Assembly (NCBI RefSeq): GCF_018257795.1
Contig: NZ_JAERJD010000001.1
Coordinates: 1 to 64,000, forward strand
DNA: 64,000 bases
Reading direction: 5' to 3'
DNA from: Citrobacter sp. JGM124
GTDB lineage: Bacteria; Pseudomonadota; Gammaproteobacteria; Enterobacterales; Enterobacteriaceae
The notes under the pieces are model-generated. The model did not search any database. It was not told where the DNA came from and saw only the letters and a list, made by a program, of their open reading frames with translations. Shown piece after piece: positions 44,115 to 57,961 of the stretch (position 1 is its first letter; each line of letters starts with the position of its first letter). The position numbers and the translations under genes were made by a program.

Positions 44115-45128
44115 ATGTCTGAAGGCTGGAATATTGCCGTTTTAGGTGCCACCGGAGCGGTAGGTTCCGCGTTGTTTGAACTGCTTGCTGAACGTCAGTT
44201 CCCGGTTGGTGAGCTTTATGCTCTGGCACGTAATGAAAGTGTCGGGGAAAACCTGCGCTATGAGGGCAGGACGATTCAAGTTCAGGATGCGGCAGAATTT
44301 GACTGGACTCAGGTGCAACTGGCCTTTTTTGTTGCGGGTGCACAGGCTTCTGCTGATTATGTTGAAGAGGCGACCAATGCAGGTTGCCTGGTGATTGATT
44401 CCAGCGGCTTGTTTGCGATGGAGCCTGACGTCCCCCTCGTAGTACCCGATGTTAACCCCTTTGTGCTGAGTGAGTATCGCAATCGTTCTTTGGTTGCTGT
44501 GGCCAGTAGCCTTACCAGCCAGCTCCTATGTGCCTTGAAACCGTTGATTGAGCAGGGGGGGCTTTCCCGTATTCAGGTGACCAACCTGCTTTCCGTCTCT
44601 GCTGAGGGCAAAGTGGCCGTTGATGCGCTGGCAGGGCAGAGTGCCCGTCTCCTTAATGGTATCCCAGTGGATGACGAAGACTATTTTGGTTGCCAGCTGG
44701 CGTTCAATCTTCTGCCAATGGTTCCTGATGCTGAAGGCAGTGTGCGTGAAGAGCGTCGTCTGGTTAACGAAATACGCAAAGTATTACAAGATGACGGGCT
44801 ACCCGTTTCAGCCAGTATGGTTCGATCGCCCGTATTCTACGGTCATGCGCAAATGGTTAGCTTTGAAGCCCTGCGCCCTTTAGCCGAAGAAGAAGCCCGG
44901 GACGCATTTACACAAGCGGAAGACGTTGAACTCTCCGAGGCGGGCCAGTTCCCGACGCAGGTAGCTGATGCCTCTGGTCAGGTTCACTTATCCGTTGGCT
45001 GTGTACAAAATGACTATGGCATACCGTCACAGATCCAGTTCTGGTCAGTGGCTGATAATGTGCGTTTCGGTGGAGCGTTAATGGCGATAAAAACTGCTGA
45101 AAAACTTATTCAGGAGTATATGTACTAA
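44115..45128 (+). CDS. usg: USG-1 protein, aspartate-semialdehyde dehydrogenase-like
   Basis: A 337-residue Asd-family protein with the nucleotide-binding start [19 protein letters not shown]. The catalytic Cys region of true Asd enzymes (NCTT-type) reads [12 protein letters not shown] here, so it lacks the nucleophile and is presumably not an active ASA dehydrogenase, as known for Usg. Overlaps truA by one base. Confidence 0.93.
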   Translation: MSEGWNIAVLGATGAVGSALFELLAERQFPVGELYALARNESVGENLRYEGRTIQVQDAAEFDWTQVQLAFFVAGAQASADYVEEATNAGCLVIDSSGLFAMEPDVPLVVPDVNPFVLSEYRNRSLVAVASSLTSQLLCALKPLIEQGGLSRIQVTNLLSVSAEGKVAVDALAGQSARLLNGIPVDDEDYFGCQLAFNLLPMVPDAEGSVREERRLVNEIRKVLQDDGLPVSASMVRSPVFYGHAQMVSFEALRPLAEEEARDAFTQAEDVELSEAGQFPTQVADASGQVHLSVGCVQNDYGIPSQIQFWSVADNVRFGGALMAIKTAEKLIQEYMY

Positions 45129-45943
45129 TGTCCGAGGTGCTAAAGGACAGCCCGCTGTACAGAATTGCTCTGGGTATTGAGTATGACGGCAGTAAGTATT
45201 ATGGCTGGCAGCGACAAAACGAAGTACGCAGTGTGCAGGAAAAACTAGAAAAAGCACTTTCGCAGGTGGCGAATGAACCCATTAACGTGCACTGCGCTGG
45301 TCGTACCGACGCGGGGGTTCATGCGACAGGGCAAGTGGTGCATTTTGAAACCCGGGCTGTTCGCAAAGATGCGGCCTGGACTCTGGGGGTTAACGCAAAT
45401 TTACCCGGCGATATTGCCGTGCGTTGGGTAAAGCCTGTGGCGGATGATTTTCATGCCCGTTTTAGTGCGACTGCCCGCCGTTATCGCTATGTTATTTATA
45501 ACCACCGTTTACGTCCTGCTGTTCTACAGCAGGGGGTAACCCATTATCATTTACCGCTGGATGCAGATAGAATGCAGCGGGCAGCACAAAGCCTGATCGG
45601 GGAAAATGATTTTACATCATTCCGCGCAGTACAGTGTCAGTCCCGAACCCCCTGGCGTAATGTGTTACACATTACTGTCACGCGCTTTGGTGCTTATGTA
45701 GTGGTGGAGATTAAAGCCAATGCTTTTGTACACCATATGGTGCGCAATATTGTTGGTAGCTTGATGGAGGTTGGGTGTGGGCATCAGGATGAAACCTGGA
45801 TGGCACACCTGCTGTCGGTAAAGGACCGTACCAAAGCCGCCGCGACGGCAAAAGCAGAAGGGCTCTATTTGGTCTCTGTTGACTACCCAGAGCGCTTTGC
45901 TTTACCCCAGCCACCGGCTGGTCCTCTTTTTTTAACTGACTAA
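45128..45943 (+). CDS. truA: tRNA pseudouridine(38-40) synthase TruA
   Basis: A 271-residue enzyme with the catalytic Asp in [19 protein letters not shown] and the [10 protein letters not shown] motif. It forms pseudouridine at positions 38-40 of the tRNA anticodon stem-loop. Start ATG overlaps the usg stop. Confidence 0.97.
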   Translation: MSEVLKDSPLYRIALGIEYDGSKYYGWQRQNEVRSVQEKLEKALSQVANEPINVHCAGRTDAGVHATGQVVHFETRAVRKDAAWTLGVNANLPGDIAVRWVKPVADDFHARFSATARRYRYVIYNHRLRPAVLQQGVTHYHLPLDADRMQRAAQSLIGENDFTSFRAVQCQSRTPWRNVLHITVTRFGAYVVVEIKANAFVHHMVRNIVGSLMEVGCGHQDETWMAHLLSVKDRTKAAATAKAEGLYLVSVDYPERFALPQPPAGPLFLTD

Positions 45944-45964
45944 ATATAGCCAGGAACTGACCCA

Positions 45965-46627
45965 ATGATGGACTTTATTCACCTTGTTATTGATTTCATT
46001 TTACATATCGATGCACATTTAGCAGAGCTTGTTGCAGAGTACGGTATTTGGGTTTACGCCATACTGTTCTTGATTTTGTTCTGTGAAACAGGGTTGGTAG
46101 TGACCCCTTTTCTTCCCGGGGATTCATTGCTGTTTGTTGCAGGGGCTATTGCTTCATTGCCAACAAATGATTTAAATGTACACTTGATGGTTGTGCTCAT
46201 GATAATAGCTGCCATTATAGGGGATGCGGTCAACTACACCATTGGGCGGCTGTTTGGTGAGAAACTATTCAGCAATCCGAACTCAAAAATATTCCGTCGT
46301 AGTTATCTCGATAAAACCCACGCATTTTACGAGCGTCATGGAGGAAAAACGATTATCCTCGCGCGTTTCGTTCCTATTGTGCGAACATTTGCACCTTTTG
46401 TCGCCGGTATGGGGCATATGTGCTATCGCCGTTTTGCGCTTTATAATGTGACGGGCGCATTGTTATGGGTTTTACTGTTTACCTATGCTGGATACCTGTT
46501 TGGTAACTTGCCTGTGATCCAGGAAAACCTCAAGCTATTGATTGTCGGAATTATTGTGCTGTCAATTCTGCCTGGCGTGATTGAAGTTATTCGCCATAAA
46601 CGAGCTGCATCACGACAATCAAAATAA
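45965..46627 (+). CDS. dedA: DedA family inner-membrane protein
   Basis: A 220-residue SNARE-associated/DedA protein with the motifs [32 protein letters not shown] and [18 protein letters not shown]. The conserved acidic (GDSLLF) and Arg residues of the DedA reentrant loops are intact. DedA proteins affect membrane homeostasis and undecaprenyl phosphate recycling. Between truA and accD as in K-12. Confidence 0.95.
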   Translation: MMDFIHLVIDFILHIDAHLAELVAEYGIWVYAILFLILFCETGLVVTPFLPGDSLLFVAGAIASLPTNDLNVHLMVVLMIIAAIIGDAVNYTIGRLFGEKLFSNPNSKIFRRSYLDKTHAFYERHGGKTIILARFVPIVRTFAPFVAGMGHMCYRRFALYNVTGALLWVLLFTYAGYLFGNLPVIQENLKLLIVGIIVLSILPGVIEVIRHKRAASRQSK

Positions 46628-46762
46628 TACATGGCAGCGGTTCGCGCACTTTTTTATCCAAAGTCGCGTGCCGTTGTGTTTTAATGACTCCCATTTATGG
46701 TCCGAGGCAGAATACTGCCCTGGAAAAACTGGCATCGACCAGGTTCGAGCAGAAGGTCATCA

Positions 46763-47683
46763 ATGAGCTGGATTGAACGAATTCTTAATAAAAGTAATAT
46801 TACTCCAACCCGTAGAGCGAACATCCCTGAAGGGGTGTGGACCAAGTGCGACAGCTGTGGGCAGGTATTATACCGTGCCGAGCTTGAGCGTAATCTTGGT
46901 GTCTGCCCGAAGTGCGACCACCATATGCGTATGGCGGCACGTGCTCGTCTGAATAGCCTGCTTGATCAGGATTCAATGGTTGAGCTGGGTAGCGAGCTTG
47001 AGCCAAAAGATGTGCTGAAGTTCAGAGATTCTAAGAAATACAAAGACAGACTGCTCTCGGCTCAAAAAGAGACGGGTGAAAAAGACGCGCTGGTTGCCAT
47101 GAAAGGCACGTTGTATGGTATGCCTGTCGTTGCTGTCGCCTTTGAGTTTGCCTTTATGGGTGGGTCTATGGGGTCCGTGGTGGGCGCACGTTTTGTTCGT
47201 GCAGCTGAACAGGCCATGGAAGATAAATGCCCGCTTATCTGCTTCTCTGCATCAGGTGGTGCACGTATGCAGGAAGCGCTGATGTCACTTATGCAGATGG
47301 CAAAAACCAGTGCTGCCCTGGCTAAAATGCAGGAGCTCGGTTTGCCTTATATTTCAGTGCTCACTGACCCTACAATGGGGGGCGTTTCAGCCAGTTTTGC
47401 TATGCTGGGTGATTTAAATATCGCTGAACCGAAAGCGCTGATCGGCTTTGCAGGCCCCCGTGTTATTGAACAAACCGTCAGAGAAAAACTGCCGCCGGGC
47501 TTCCAGCGTAGTGAGTTCCTGATTGAAAAAGGGGCCATTGACATGATAGTCCGTCGCCCTGAAATGCGTCATAAACTTGCCAGCCTTCTGGCGAAGTTTA
47601 TGGGGCTACCCACTCCGGACCCTGATGCGCCTCGTGAACCTATCGTGGTTCCGCCGGCACCGGAACAGAGTTCTGAGGTCTGA
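46763..47683 (+). CDS. accD: Acetyl-CoA carboxylase carboxyltransferase subunit beta AccD
   Basis: About 306 residues from ATG 46763 ([12 protein letters not shown]); the open frame extends upstream but homology does not. The four-Cys zinc ribbon (CDSCGQ ... CPKC) is at residues 27-49, followed by the crotonase-fold carboxyltransferase domain with [14 protein letters not shown] and GGARMQEA. It forms malonyl-CoA with AccA. Confidence 0.97.
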   Translation: MSWIERILNKSNITPTRRANIPEGVWTKCDSCGQVLYRAELERNLGVCPKCDHHMRMAARARLNSLLDQDSMVELGSELEPKDVLKFRDSKKYKDRLLSAQKETGEKDALVAMKGTLYGMPVVAVAFEFAFMGGSMGSVVGARFVRAAEQAMEDKCPLICFSASGGARMQEALMSLMQMAKTSAALAKMQELGLPYISVLTDPTMGGVSASFAMLGDLNIAEPKALIGFAGPRVIEQTVREKLPPGFQRSEFLIEKGAIDMIVRRPEMRHKLASLLAKFMGLPTPDPDAPREPIVVPPAPEQSSEV

Positions 47684-47695
47684 TGTATCACAAGG

Positions 47696-47720
47696 GCAGG
47701 CCTGACAGCCTGCTTTTTTC
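47696..47720 (+). terminator. Terminator after accD
   Basis: Stem GCAGGC-ctgaca-GCCTGC followed by TTTTTTC, just after the accD stop. Confidence 0.85.
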
Positions 47721-47901
47721 TTGAACTTTTCCTGGTGATATTCAGTGAATTAATATCGTCACGGTACTTCTTCTCTGTCCTTATGATAACGCAAGCATGA
47801 AGGCATAGAACGTTGGATAAACAGGCCATCAGAAGACAGCCTGAGACAGGTTACCGAACAGCAACTGAATCTTTTCAGGGAACCGAACTAAAGCGCTCAT
47901 C

Positions 47902-49170
47902 ATGGAAAAAAATCCTGCTCCTCAAGGGACATCGCCTTTGGCGACCTGGCTTCATTACCTTGAGAATCTCCACGCTACCACTATTGAGCTGGGTCTGGCT
48001 CGTGTACAGAAAGTTGCGGCAACGCTGGATATCTTAAAACCTGCACCCATGGTATTTACCGTGGCGGGTACTAACGGCAAAGGTACCACCTGCCGGTTAC
48101 TTGAAAATGTACTGATAGCTGCGGGATACCGGGTTGGTGTCTACAGTTCCCCTCATCTGGTGCGTTATACCGAGCGCGTACGGATCCAGGGAGACGAGCT
48201 ACCTGAGTCACTGCATACCGCCTCGTTTGCCACAATAGATGCCGCCCGTGGTGAGACGTCATTAACGTACTTTGAGTTTGGAACACTGTCGGCTTTACTG
48301 CTTTTTAAGCAACAAGCCGTTGATGTGGTTATCCTCGAAGTCGGGCTGGGCGGGCGACTGGATGCCACTAACATTGTGGATGCAGATGTTGCCATTATTA
48401 CCAGCATTGCCCTCGACCACACTGACTGGCTGGGACCTGACCGGGAAAGTATTGGTCGTGAGAAAGCCGGAATATTCCGAAAAGATAAGCCGGCAATCGT
48501 TGGCGAACCGGATATGCCCGCGTCGATAGCCCATGTGGCTGCAGAGAAAGGGGCCTGTTTATTGCGCCGGGGTATCGACTGGGATTACCAAGTTTCAGAA
48601 ACTGACTGGACTTTCCGCGATGCTCAGGGGGAGCTGTCCGGGCTTCCACTGCCGCTAATCCCACAGCCAAATGCAGCCACCGCCGTTGCCGCTTTGCGAT
48701 CCAGTGGGCTTAAGGTGAATGAAGATGTTCTGCGCCTTGGGATTGAACGGGCGACATTACCCGGTCGTTTTCAGGTAGTTTCTGAGTCACCTCGTGTTAT
48801 CCTCGATGTGGCTCATAACCCCCATGCGGCGAGTTACCTGGCTCAACGGCTTGGCCAGTTGCCAAAACAAGGGCGCGTGTTAGCGGTTATCGGTATGCTG
48901 CATGATAAAGATATTCCTGGCACGCTAGACTGTTTAGCACCGGTCGTGGATAGCTGGTATTGTGCTCCTTTGGAAGGGCCACGTGGTGCCAGTGCTGAAC
49001 AGCTCATGCAGCACCTGGGGGAAGGGCAGCAATTTGACCATGTGGTACATGCCTGGCATGCGGCCCAGGCTGAAGCTACGGCGGAAGATACCATCCTGGT
49101 CTGTGGTTCATTTCACACCGTAGCCCATGTAATGGAAGAACTGGACAAGAGGATAACGGGTGGCAAGTAA
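47902..49170 (+). CDS. folC: Bifunctional dihydrofolate synthase/folylpolyglutamate synthase FolC
   Basis: A 422-residue Mur-ligase-fold enzyme with P-loop TVAGTNGKGTTCRLLE, VGLGGRLDATN and the C-terminal DVAHNPHAA motif. It adds glutamate to dihydropteroate and extends folate polyglutamate tails. Its 3' end overlaps dedD by 11 bp. Confidence 0.97.
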   Translation: MEKNPAPQGTSPLATWLHYLENLHATTIELGLARVQKVAATLDILKPAPMVFTVAGTNGKGTTCRLLENVLIAAGYRVGVYSSPHLVRYTERVRIQGDELPESLHTASFATIDAARGETSLTYFEFGTLSALLLFKQQAVDVVILEVGLGGRLDATNIVDADVAIITSIALDHTDWLGPDRESIGREKAGIFRKDKPAIVGEPDMPASIAHVAAEKGACLLRRGIDWDYQVSETDWTFRDAQGELSGLPLPLIPQPNAATAVAALRSSGLKVNEDVLRLGIERATLPGRFQVVSESPRVILDVAHNPHAASYLAQRLGQLPKQGRVLAVIGMLHDKDIPGTLDCLAPVVDSWYCAPLEGPRGASAEQLMQHLGEGQQFDHVVHAWHAAQAEATAEDTILVCGSFHTVAHVMEELDKRITGGK

Positions 49171-49837
49171 GTTTCAGAATCGATTAGTTGGCACCATTAT
49201 TCTGGTTGCTTTGGGTGTCATCGTGTTACCCGGGTTACTTGACGGCCAAAAAAAGTATTATCAGGATGAATTTGCCGCCATTCCTTTGGTACCAAAACCC
49301 GGTGACAATGATGAACCTGACATGCTGCCGCAAACTAACCAGGCTCTGCCCGCGCAACCTCCTGAAGGGGCTGCGGAAGAAGTACAGGCAGGCAGGGCAA
49401 CACCTTCCGGCTTAAGTGAGGTTGCTATGCAGCCTGAGCGTACCATTGCCAGTGAAGACATTCCTCCCCCCCGTGAACGGCCAAAACCGGTTGAAAAACC
49501 GCAGCCCAAGCCCGTTGATAACAAAACGGAGACACGGGTAGCCGCCGCAGAACCGGTGACAAAATCTGAGCCAGTAGCGGAAAAAGCACCAACAGGTCAG
49601 GCATTTGTGGTACAGATTGGGGCGCTCAGGAATGCCGATAAGGTTAATGAGATCGTTGCCAAACTGCGTCTGGCAGGTTTTAAAGCTTATACACAGCCGT
49701 CCACTCCGGTGGCCAATTCGGTCACACGCATTATGGTGGGGCCTGATGCCTCGAAAGAGAAGCTCAATGCTTCACTTAATGAAATCAAGTCTGTTTCTGG
49801 TTTACCAGGGGCTTATGTGATGAAGTATACGCCTTAA
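49160..49837 (+). CDS. dedD: Cell-division SPOR-domain protein DedD
   Basis: A 225-residue protein from GTG 49160. One N-terminal helix (VGTIILVALGVIVLPGLL), a Pro/Glu-rich periplasmic linker (residues 45-145) and a C-terminal SPOR domain (AFVVQIGALRNADKVNEIV) that binds denuded septal glycan. Confidence 0.95.
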   Translation: MASKFQNRLVGTIILVALGVIVLPGLLDGQKKYYQDEFAAIPLVPKPGDNDEPDMLPQTNQALPAQPPEGAAEEVQAGRATPSGLSEVAMQPERTIASEDIPPPRERPKPVEKPQPKPVDNKTETRVAAAEPVTKSEPVAEKAPTGQAFVVQIGALRNADKVNEIVAKLRLAGFKAYTQPSTPVANSVTRIMVGPDASKEKLNASLNEIKSVSGLPGAYVMKYTP

Positions 49838-49923
49838 ACAGGTACTGTTTGCAGGTGTTTTTCGGATGGCGTTGATGCATTTTTCAGCGCCATTATTTAT
49901 TTATGTCTGCGAAGGAAATCCCT

Positions 49924-49939
49924 ACGCAAACGTTTTCTT
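49924..49939. promoter_or_regulatory. PurR operator of cvpA-purF
   Basis: ACGCAAACGTTTTCTT matches the PurR consensus ACGCAAACGTTTTCNT perfectly. A -10-like TAGAAT follows at 49947-49952. PurR with hypoxanthine or guanine represses the operon. Confidence 0.92.
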
Positions 49940-49996
49940 TTTCTGTTAGAATGCGCCCGAACCGGATGTCAGGGCGATTTATCGCGAGAGTATTTC

Positions 49997-50482
49997 ATGG
50001 TCTGGATTGATTACGCCATTATTGCAGTTATCGGCTTTTCGTGCCTGGTAAGTGTTGTTCGTGGTTTTGTCAGGGAAGCGTTATCGCTTGTGACTTGGGG
50101 ATGTGCTTTCTTCGTCGCCAGTCACTATTATCCTTATCTGTCAGTCTGGTTTACTGGCTTTGAAGATGAACTGGTACGAAATGGAATAGCCATCGCGTTA
50201 CTGTTTATTGCAACCCTTATCGTTGGTGCCATAGTGAATTATGTCATTAGTGCACTGGTAGAAAAAACCGGCCTGTCGGGTACAGACAGGGTGTTGGGGA
50301 TCTGTTTTGGTGCGTTACGTGGAGTGTTAATCGTCTCCGCCATTCTGTTCTTTCTTGACTCATTTACCGGCTTTTCGAAAAGCGAAGAGTGGCAGCAGTC
50401 GCAGCTTATCCCACAGTTCAGTGTCATCATCAGGTGGTTTTTTGATTACCTGCAAAGCTCGTCAAGTTTCTTGCCCCGCTAA
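49997..50482 (+). CDS. cvpA: Colicin V production protein CvpA
   Basis: A 161-residue, four-helix inner-membrane protein ([29 protein letters not shown] at the start; [18 protein letters not shown]). Named for colicin V export; its cellular role is in envelope homeostasis. First gene of the PurR-controlled cvpA-purF operon. Confidence 0.95.
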   Translation: MVWIDYAIIAVIGFSCLVSVVRGFVREALSLVTWGCAFFVASHYYPYLSVWFTGFEDELVRNGIAIALLFIATLIVGAIVNYVISALVEKTGLSGTDRVLGICFGALRGVLIVSAILFFLDSFTGFSKSEEWQQSQLIPQFSVIIRWFFDYLQSSSSFLPR

Positions 50483-50520
50483 TTGTAGCGAGGGTTGTGG
50501 CTTAATGAGGAAAAGACAAC

Positions 50521-52038
50521 ATGTGCGGTATTGTTGGTATCGCCGGTTTCACACCGGTCAACCAGTCTATTTATGACGCCTTGACAGTGCTTCAGCACCG
50601 AGGTCAGGATGCCGCCGGCATCGTCACTATTGATTCCTTGAATTGCTTCCGACTCCGTAAAGCCAATGGGCTGGTGAGTGATGTATTTGAAGCCCGTCAC
50701 ATGCAGCGTCTGCAAGGGAACATGGGAATAGGCCATGTCCGCTATCCTACCGCCGGTAGCTCCAGTGCTTCAGAGGCCCAGCCGTTTTATGTCAACTCCC
50801 CTTACGGTATTACACTGGCGCACAATGGTAATTTAACCAATGCCCATGAGTTACGTAAGAAGCTATTTGAAGAGAAGCGTCGTCATATTAATACGACCTC
50901 TGATTCTGAAATTCTGCTCAATGTTTTTGCCAGCGAGCTGGATAATTATCGCCACTATCCACTGGAAGTGGACAATATTTTTGCAGCGATAGCCGGCACG
51001 AATCGGCAGATCCGTGGGGCTTATGCCTGTGTGGCGATGATTATCGGCCATGGTATGGTGGCCTTCCGTGATCCTCATGGGATCCGCCCGCTGGTTATCG
51101 GTAAGCGAGACCTGGATGATGGCCGTACTGAGTATATGGTGGCCTCTGAAAGTGTGGCGTTAAATACCCTGGGGTTCGACTTCCTGCGTGATATCGCTCC
51201 AGGTGAAGCGGTGTACATCACTGAAAAGGGCGAGCTGTTCACGCGTTTGTGTGCTGATAACCCAGTGAGCAACCCCTGCCTGTTTGAGTATGTTTATTTT
51301 GCTCGCCCGGATTCATTTATTGACAAAATTTCTGTCTATAGCGCACGTGTTGAAATGGGTAAAAAACTCGGGGAAAAAATTGCCCGTGAATGGGAAGACC
51401 TGGATATCGATGTGGTGATCCCTATCCCTGAAACATCATGTGATATCGCATTAGAAATAGCGCATATTCTGGGTAAGCCTTATCGCCAGGGGTTTGTAAA
51501 AAACCGCTATGTTGGGCGAACCTTCATTATGCCAGGCCAGCAATTACGCCGTAAATCGGTGCGCCGTAAGCTTAATGCTAACCGGGCCGAGTTTCGGGAT
51601 AAAAACGTACTGCTGGTGGATGATTCTATTGTTCGTGGCACCACTTCCGAACAAATTATTGAGATGGCACGTGAAGCGGGTGCTAAAAAAGTATACCTGG
51701 TCTCTGCCGCACCGGAAGTCCGTTTTCCTAATGTCTACGGTATTGACATGCCCAGCGCCCATGAGCTGATCGCCCACGGGCGTGAAGTTGATGAAATTTG
51801 TCAAATCATCGGTGCCGATGGGCTCCTGTTCCAGGATCTGGATGATCTTATTGATGCTGTGCGCGTGGAGAATCCCGATATTACTGAATTTGAGTGTTCA
51901 GTGTTTAATGGTATCTATGTCACTAAAGATGTGGACCAAAAATATCTGGACTATCTGGAGTCATTGCGCAATGACGACTCCCAGGCGATAGCCCGACAAA
52001 ATGAAGTAGAAAATCTGGAAATGCACAACGAGGGCTAA
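50521..52038 (+). CDS. purF: Amidophosphoribosyltransferase PurF
   Basis: A 505-residue class II glutamine amidotransferase. The nucleophile Cys2 is in MCGIVGIAG, and the PRPP-binding loop is [18 protein letters not shown]. It catalyses the first committed step of purine synthesis. Co-transcribed with cvpA (38-bp spacing). Confidence 0.98.
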   Translation: MCGIVGIAGFTPVNQSIYDALTVLQHRGQDAAGIVTIDSLNCFRLRKANGLVSDVFEARHMQRLQGNMGIGHVRYPTAGSSSASEAQPFYVNSPYGITLAHNGNLTNAHELRKKLFEEKRRHINTTSDSEILLNVFASELDNYRHYPLEVDNIFAAIAGTNRQIRGAYACVAMIIGHGMVAFRDPHGIRPLVIGKRDLDDGRTEYMVASESVALNTLGFDFLRDIAPGEAVYITEKGELFTRLCADNPVSNPCLFEYVYFARPDSFIDKISVYSARVEMGKKLGEKIAREWEDLDIDVVIPIPETSCDIALEIAHILGKPYRQGFVKNRYVGRTFIMPGQQLRRKSVRRKLNANRAEFRDKNVLLVDDSIVRGTTSEQIIEMAREAGAKKVYLVSAAPEVRFPNVYGIDMPSAHELIAHGREVDEICQIIGADGLLFQDLDDLIDAVRVENPDITEFECSVFNGIYVTKDVDQKYLDYLESLRNDDSQAIARQNEVENLEMHNEG

Positions 52039-52081
52039 CCTCAGTATGACAGGTTGTTAATTCTGTCTGAGTGTCACTGAA

Positions 52082-52128
52082 CTGCACCCAATACGTTGGA
52101 TATCCAACGGATTAAGGTGCAGTTTTTT
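52082..52128 (+). terminator. Terminator after purF
   Basis: Outer stem CTGCACC / GGTGCAG encloses an inner palindrome CGTTGGATATCCAACG and is followed by TTTTTT. Confidence 0.85.
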
Positions 52129-52169
52129 ATTGGGTGGTGAACGGTATCTGTCCATTTTGACGGTGCGGC

Positions 52170-53174
<1,005 letters not shown>

Positions 53175-53184
53175 TTATTGCCGT

Positions 53185-54610
<1,426 letters not shown>

Positions 54611-54973
54611 CTACTTAATCACGACCTTGATCTCTTTTTCCTGCCAGCTGGATTTGTTAAATGACTGACCATAAATAAGTTTCAGAGTGCTTTCTCCTTT
54701 CTTCTCTCCGATAAAGTAGAATACTTCATCACCACCACATCCCGTGGCTCCGGTGGGGCACTCTTTTGATTGTTGATACCCGGCAGAGACGAAAATCAGA
54801 TCATCAGGAAGCGTTTTAATCATCCAGCCATAGCCGGTCGTTGGATTGGATTCTAATGTTAACGTGATCTCTTTTCCCACATCGCCGGTTATCGTTGTTG
54901 TTTCTGTGGCGGCATTGGCTGACATAACCGCAGACATCATCATGCCGAAAACGATAGCTTTAGCTTTGCTCAT
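54611..54973 (-). CDS. Chagasin-like (I42 family) cysteine protease inhibitor
   Basis: A 120-residue secreted protein. ATG 54973 is chosen for the upstream AAGGAAGAG. Signal peptide FGMMMSAVMSANAA. The mature domain has the I42 loop NPTTGYGW and a later GEKKGESTLKLIYGQ segment matching chagasin-type immunoglobulin-fold inhibitors. Members block papain-family cysteine proteases; in bacteria the target is usually unknown. Two Cys residues (KECPTGATGCGG) may form a disulfide. Confidence 0.78.
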   Translation of the reverse strand: MSKAKAIVFGMMMSAVMSANAATETTTITGDVGKEITLTLESNPTTGYGWMIKTLPDDLIFVSAGYQQSKECPTGATGCGGDEVFYFIGEKKGESTLKLIYGQSFNKSSWQEKEIKVVIK

Positions 54974-55330
54974 GTTTACTCTTCCTTTGATGGATATATC
55001 AACAGGGCTACAATACCCCACAGGTGACGCATTTGGGATCTTTCACCTTTGGGCAATGACAGTATCAGCTTAAAAAGCTAGCCTGAATGATATTACTCTT
55101 ATTTTGTACTTATTGTGGTGAGTTAATTTGCCCCTGTCACAGGGGCAGCAGCGTCGCATATCTGCTAAGGTGGGAGGCCTTTTGATATGCTGTATCAGGG
55201 AATGGCGATAAGCAGGGCCAGTAAGGGCAATGAATGCCTCTGACAGGCCATCAGGCAGGTTCACAACCAGATTAATATATGAAGCGAGTCCAGGCATCCC
55301 CCTGAAGGGCTGGCTGATAAAAGGTAATAG
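54974..55330. other. Intergenic region upstream of ubiX
   Basis: About 360 bp. Contains a hairpin GCCCCTGTCACAGGGGC at about 55130. A minus-strand 75-codon frame (55070-55297) is not recognisable. No gene is called. Confidence 0.4.
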
Positions 55331-55900
55331 ATGAAACGATTGATTGTTGGTATGTCCGGTGCCAGTGGTGCTATTTATGGTGTTCGTTTACTTGAGGTGT
55401 TGCGGCAACTGCCTGAGGTCGAGAGCCATTTGATTATTAGTCAGGCAGCACGTCAGACCCTTGCCCTTGAGACGGACTATTCACTGCGTGAGGTTCAGGC
55501 TTTAGCGGATGTGGTACATGATTCCCGTAATATTGCCGCCAGTATCTCCTCTGGCTCGTTTAAAACCTCAGGGATGGCAGTCCTGCCTTGCTCGATTAAA
55601 ACCTTATCGGGCATTGTGAACAGCTATACCGATGACTTGTTAACCCGGGCGGCGGATGTCGTGCTAAAAGAGCGGCGTCCTTTAGTGCTTGCCGTGCGTG
55701 AAACACCTCTCCATTTGGGACACTTGCGTTTGATGACGCAGGCGGCAGAACTTGGGGCTATTATTATGCCCCCCGTGCCAGCGTTTTATCATCGTCCCCA
55801 GTCTATTAACGAGATTATTGATCAAACGGTCAACCGCATTCTTGATCAGTTCGATCTCGAACTCCCTTGCGATTTGTTTGCCCGCTGGAATGGGGTGTAA
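55331..55900 (+). CDS. ubiX: Flavin prenyltransferase UbiX
   Basis: A 189-residue flavoprotein with VGMSGASGAIYGVRLL and SSGSFKTSGMAVLPCS. It makes the prenylated FMN cofactor for the decarboxylase UbiD in ubiquinone synthesis. Before argT as in K-12, although K-12 has purF directly upstream. Confidence 0.96.
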   Translation: MKRLIVGMSGASGAIYGVRLLEVLRQLPEVESHLIISQAARQTLALETDYSLREVQALADVVHDSRNIAASISSGSFKTSGMAVLPCSIKTLSGIVNSYTDDLLTRAADVVLKERRPLVLAVRETPLHLGHLRLMTQAAELGAIIMPPVPAFYHRPQSINEIIDQTVNRILDQFDLELPCDLFARWNGV

Positions 55901-56185
55901 TTCGCCCGCCCTGATTTGGTGCACCTTATCAGGGCAACTGCCCCACAGGAAATTGTGCGCCTGTCGTTATGTTAAAAAAATTAACCCTCCATTTACCCGG
56001 ATGTTCTTTTTCCTCGCCAGTAAAAGCTGTTATCTTTATTTTTGACAGCAAAATTGAAACTATTTAATAACAAAAAACTCACCATAATGTCACGTTATGA
56101 AAAGTGGCATGAAACCTGCAATTTATCTGTTAAACACAACTACACAACAACACACCACAATAAGAAGCCAAACCTGAGGTATTGT

Positions 56186-56968
56186 ATGAAGAAATCAGTT
56201 ATTGCTCTGTCGTTGCTGCTTGGCCTTTCAGGTTCATTCAGTGCTTTTGCCCAAAGCGGGCAGGCGCTGCGTATTGGTACTGATACGACCTATGCCCCTT
56301 TTTCATCTAAAGATGTAAAAGGGGAGATCATTGGTTTTGATATCGACCTTGGCAATGAATTATGCCAGCGTATTCAGGCCAAATGTACCTGGGTTTCGAG
56401 TGATTTTGATGCGCTTATCCCTTCCCTTAAAGCCAAAAAAATCGACGCTATCATTTCTTCCCTTTCTATTACTGATAAACGTCAGAAAGAGATCCTATTC
56501 TCAGACAAACTTTACGCCGCGGACTCTCGCCTGATTGCGGCAAAAGACTCCACCTTGCAACCCACCCTGGCGTCACTGAAAGGCAAGCATATTGGGGTAC
56601 TGCAAGGCTCAACCCAGGAAGCTTATGCCAATGCTGAATGGCGGCCTAATGGTATTGATGTGATCCCCTATGCTAACCAGGATCTGATTTACGCTGATTT
56701 AGCCGCTGGCCGGCTGGATGCTGCGCTGCAGGATGAAGTGGCTGCCAGCGAAGGGTTCTTAAAACAACCCGCGGGCAAAGATTTTGCTTTTGCTGGCCCA
56801 TCAGTGAAAGACAAACAGTATTTCGGAGAGGGTACCGGCGTTGGGTTGCGTAAAAATGATACCGAATTAAAAGCGTCCATGGATAAAGCGCTGGCAGAAA
56901 TGCGTGCAGACGGAACTTATGACAAGTTAGCGAGTAAGTACTTCAATTTTAATGTTTACGGTAATTAA
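56186..56968 (+). CDS. argT: Lysine/arginine/ornithine-binding periplasmic protein ArgT
   Basis: 260 residues from ATG 56186 (CTGAGG upstream), the E. coli length; the upstream open frame is ignored. Signal peptide ends SAFAQS. Ligand site motifs [23 protein letters not shown] and [15 protein letters not shown] fit ArgT. It feeds HisQMP with Lys, Arg and Orn. Paralog of the next gene hisJ. Confidence 0.96.
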   Translation: MKKSVIALSLLLGLSGSFSAFAQSGQALRIGTDTTYAPFSSKDVKGEIIGFDIDLGNELCQRIQAKCTWVSSDFDALIPSLKAKKIDAIISSLSITDKRQKEILFSDKLYAADSRLIAAKDSTLQPTLASLKGKHIGVLQGSTQEAYANAEWRPNGIDVIPYANQDLIYADLAAGRLDAALQDEVAASEGFLKQPAGKDFAFAGPSVKDKQYFGEGTGVGLRKNDTELKASMDKALAEMRADGTYDKLASKYFNFNVYGN

Positions 56969-57045
56969 TTTTATCCTTAGTCTGTAGATGAGTATTGAAT
57001 AGGTTTTTAATCTGACAATATAAATATGCATCGTTATGGGGCAAA

Positions 57046-57082
57046 CCCGTCACTGGATTTGATGATAGCTGACGGGCTTTCT
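57046..57082 (+). terminator. Hairpin between argT and hisJ
   Basis: Stem CCCGTCA / TGACGGG followed by CTTTC, with an outer GCAAA/TTTGC. It may separate argT expression from hisJ, as in Salmonella where hisJ has its own promoter. Confidence 0.55.
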
Positions 57083-57161
57083 TTGCTGGTGTAGGCTATG
57101 TCGCCGTCAGGGGGCCTGTAACCGACGTTAAATAAAGACAGTTTTTTATTTGAGGATAATT

Positions 57162-57944
57162 ATGAAAAAGCGCGTTTTATCACTATCTCTGTTAGTTGCA
57201 TTATTTGCCGCCAGTTCTTCATTTGCTGCGATACCTAAAAATTTACGCATTGGTACAGATCCGACTTATGCGCCTTTTGAAGAAAAAAATGCCAAAGGGG
57301 AATTAGTCGGTTTTGATATTGATTTGGCAAAAGAACTTTGCAACCGCATGAATACGCAATGTGTTTTTGTTGAAGGCCCATTAGATGGTTTGATCCCTTC
57401 GCTAAAAGCGAAAAAAATCGATGCCATTATGTCATCACTCTCTATCACTGAAAGACGTAAGAAAGAAATAGATTTTACCGACAAATTATACGCTGCTGAT
57501 TCTCGTCTGGTGGTGGCAAAAGGTTCACCGATAACCCCTGATGTTGCGACCCTGAAAGGTAAGCGCGTGGGTGTTCTGCAGGGCACGACTCAGGAAACGT
57601 ATGGTAATGAACACTGGGCACCTATAGGTATTGAGATTGTCTCTTATCAAGGCCAGGATTCCATCTATGCTGATTTACTTGCGGGACGTATTGATGCCGC
57701 ATTTCAGGATGAAGTCGCGGCCAGTGAAGGTTTCCTGAAGGTTCCAGCGGGGGCCGGGTATCAGTTTGGTGGTCCGGCGATTAAAGATGAGATACTGTTT
57801 GGCGTCGGCACAGGTATGGGTGTCCGCAAGAATGACAACGAGCTTCGTGAAGCGTTAAATACTGCCTTTGCTGAGATGCGCAAAGATGGTACTTATGACA
57901 AACTGGCAAAAAAATATTTTGATTTCAATGTCTACGGTGACTAG
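57162..57944 (+). CDS. hisJ: Histidine-binding periplasmic protein HisJ
   Basis: 260 residues from ATG 57162 (TTTGAGGAT upstream). Signal peptide ends [11 protein letters not shown]. Binding-site motifs [23 protein letters not shown] and [13 protein letters not shown]. It binds histidine for the HisQMP importer. About 60% similar to ArgT in the window by eye. Confidence 0.96.
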   Translation: MKKRVLSLSLLVALFAASSSFAAIPKNLRIGTDPTYAPFEEKNAKGELVGFDIDLAKELCNRMNTQCVFVEGPLDGLIPSLKAKKIDAIMSSLSITERRKKEIDFTDKLYAADSRLVVAKGSPITPDVATLKGKRVGVLQGTTQETYGNEHWAPIGIEIVSYQGQDSIYADLLAGRIDAAFQDEVAASEGFLKVPAGAGYQFGGPAIKDEILFGVGTGMGVRKNDNELREALNTAFAEMRKDGTYDKLAKKYFDFNVYGD

Positions 57945-57961
57945 TTCGCACTGTTGAGAAA

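Noticed and set aside
44115-45128. usg as a functional aspartate-semialdehyde dehydrogenase
   Set aside because: The catalytic Cys motif is missing, and the gene sits in the pdxB-usg-truA context typical of USG-1.
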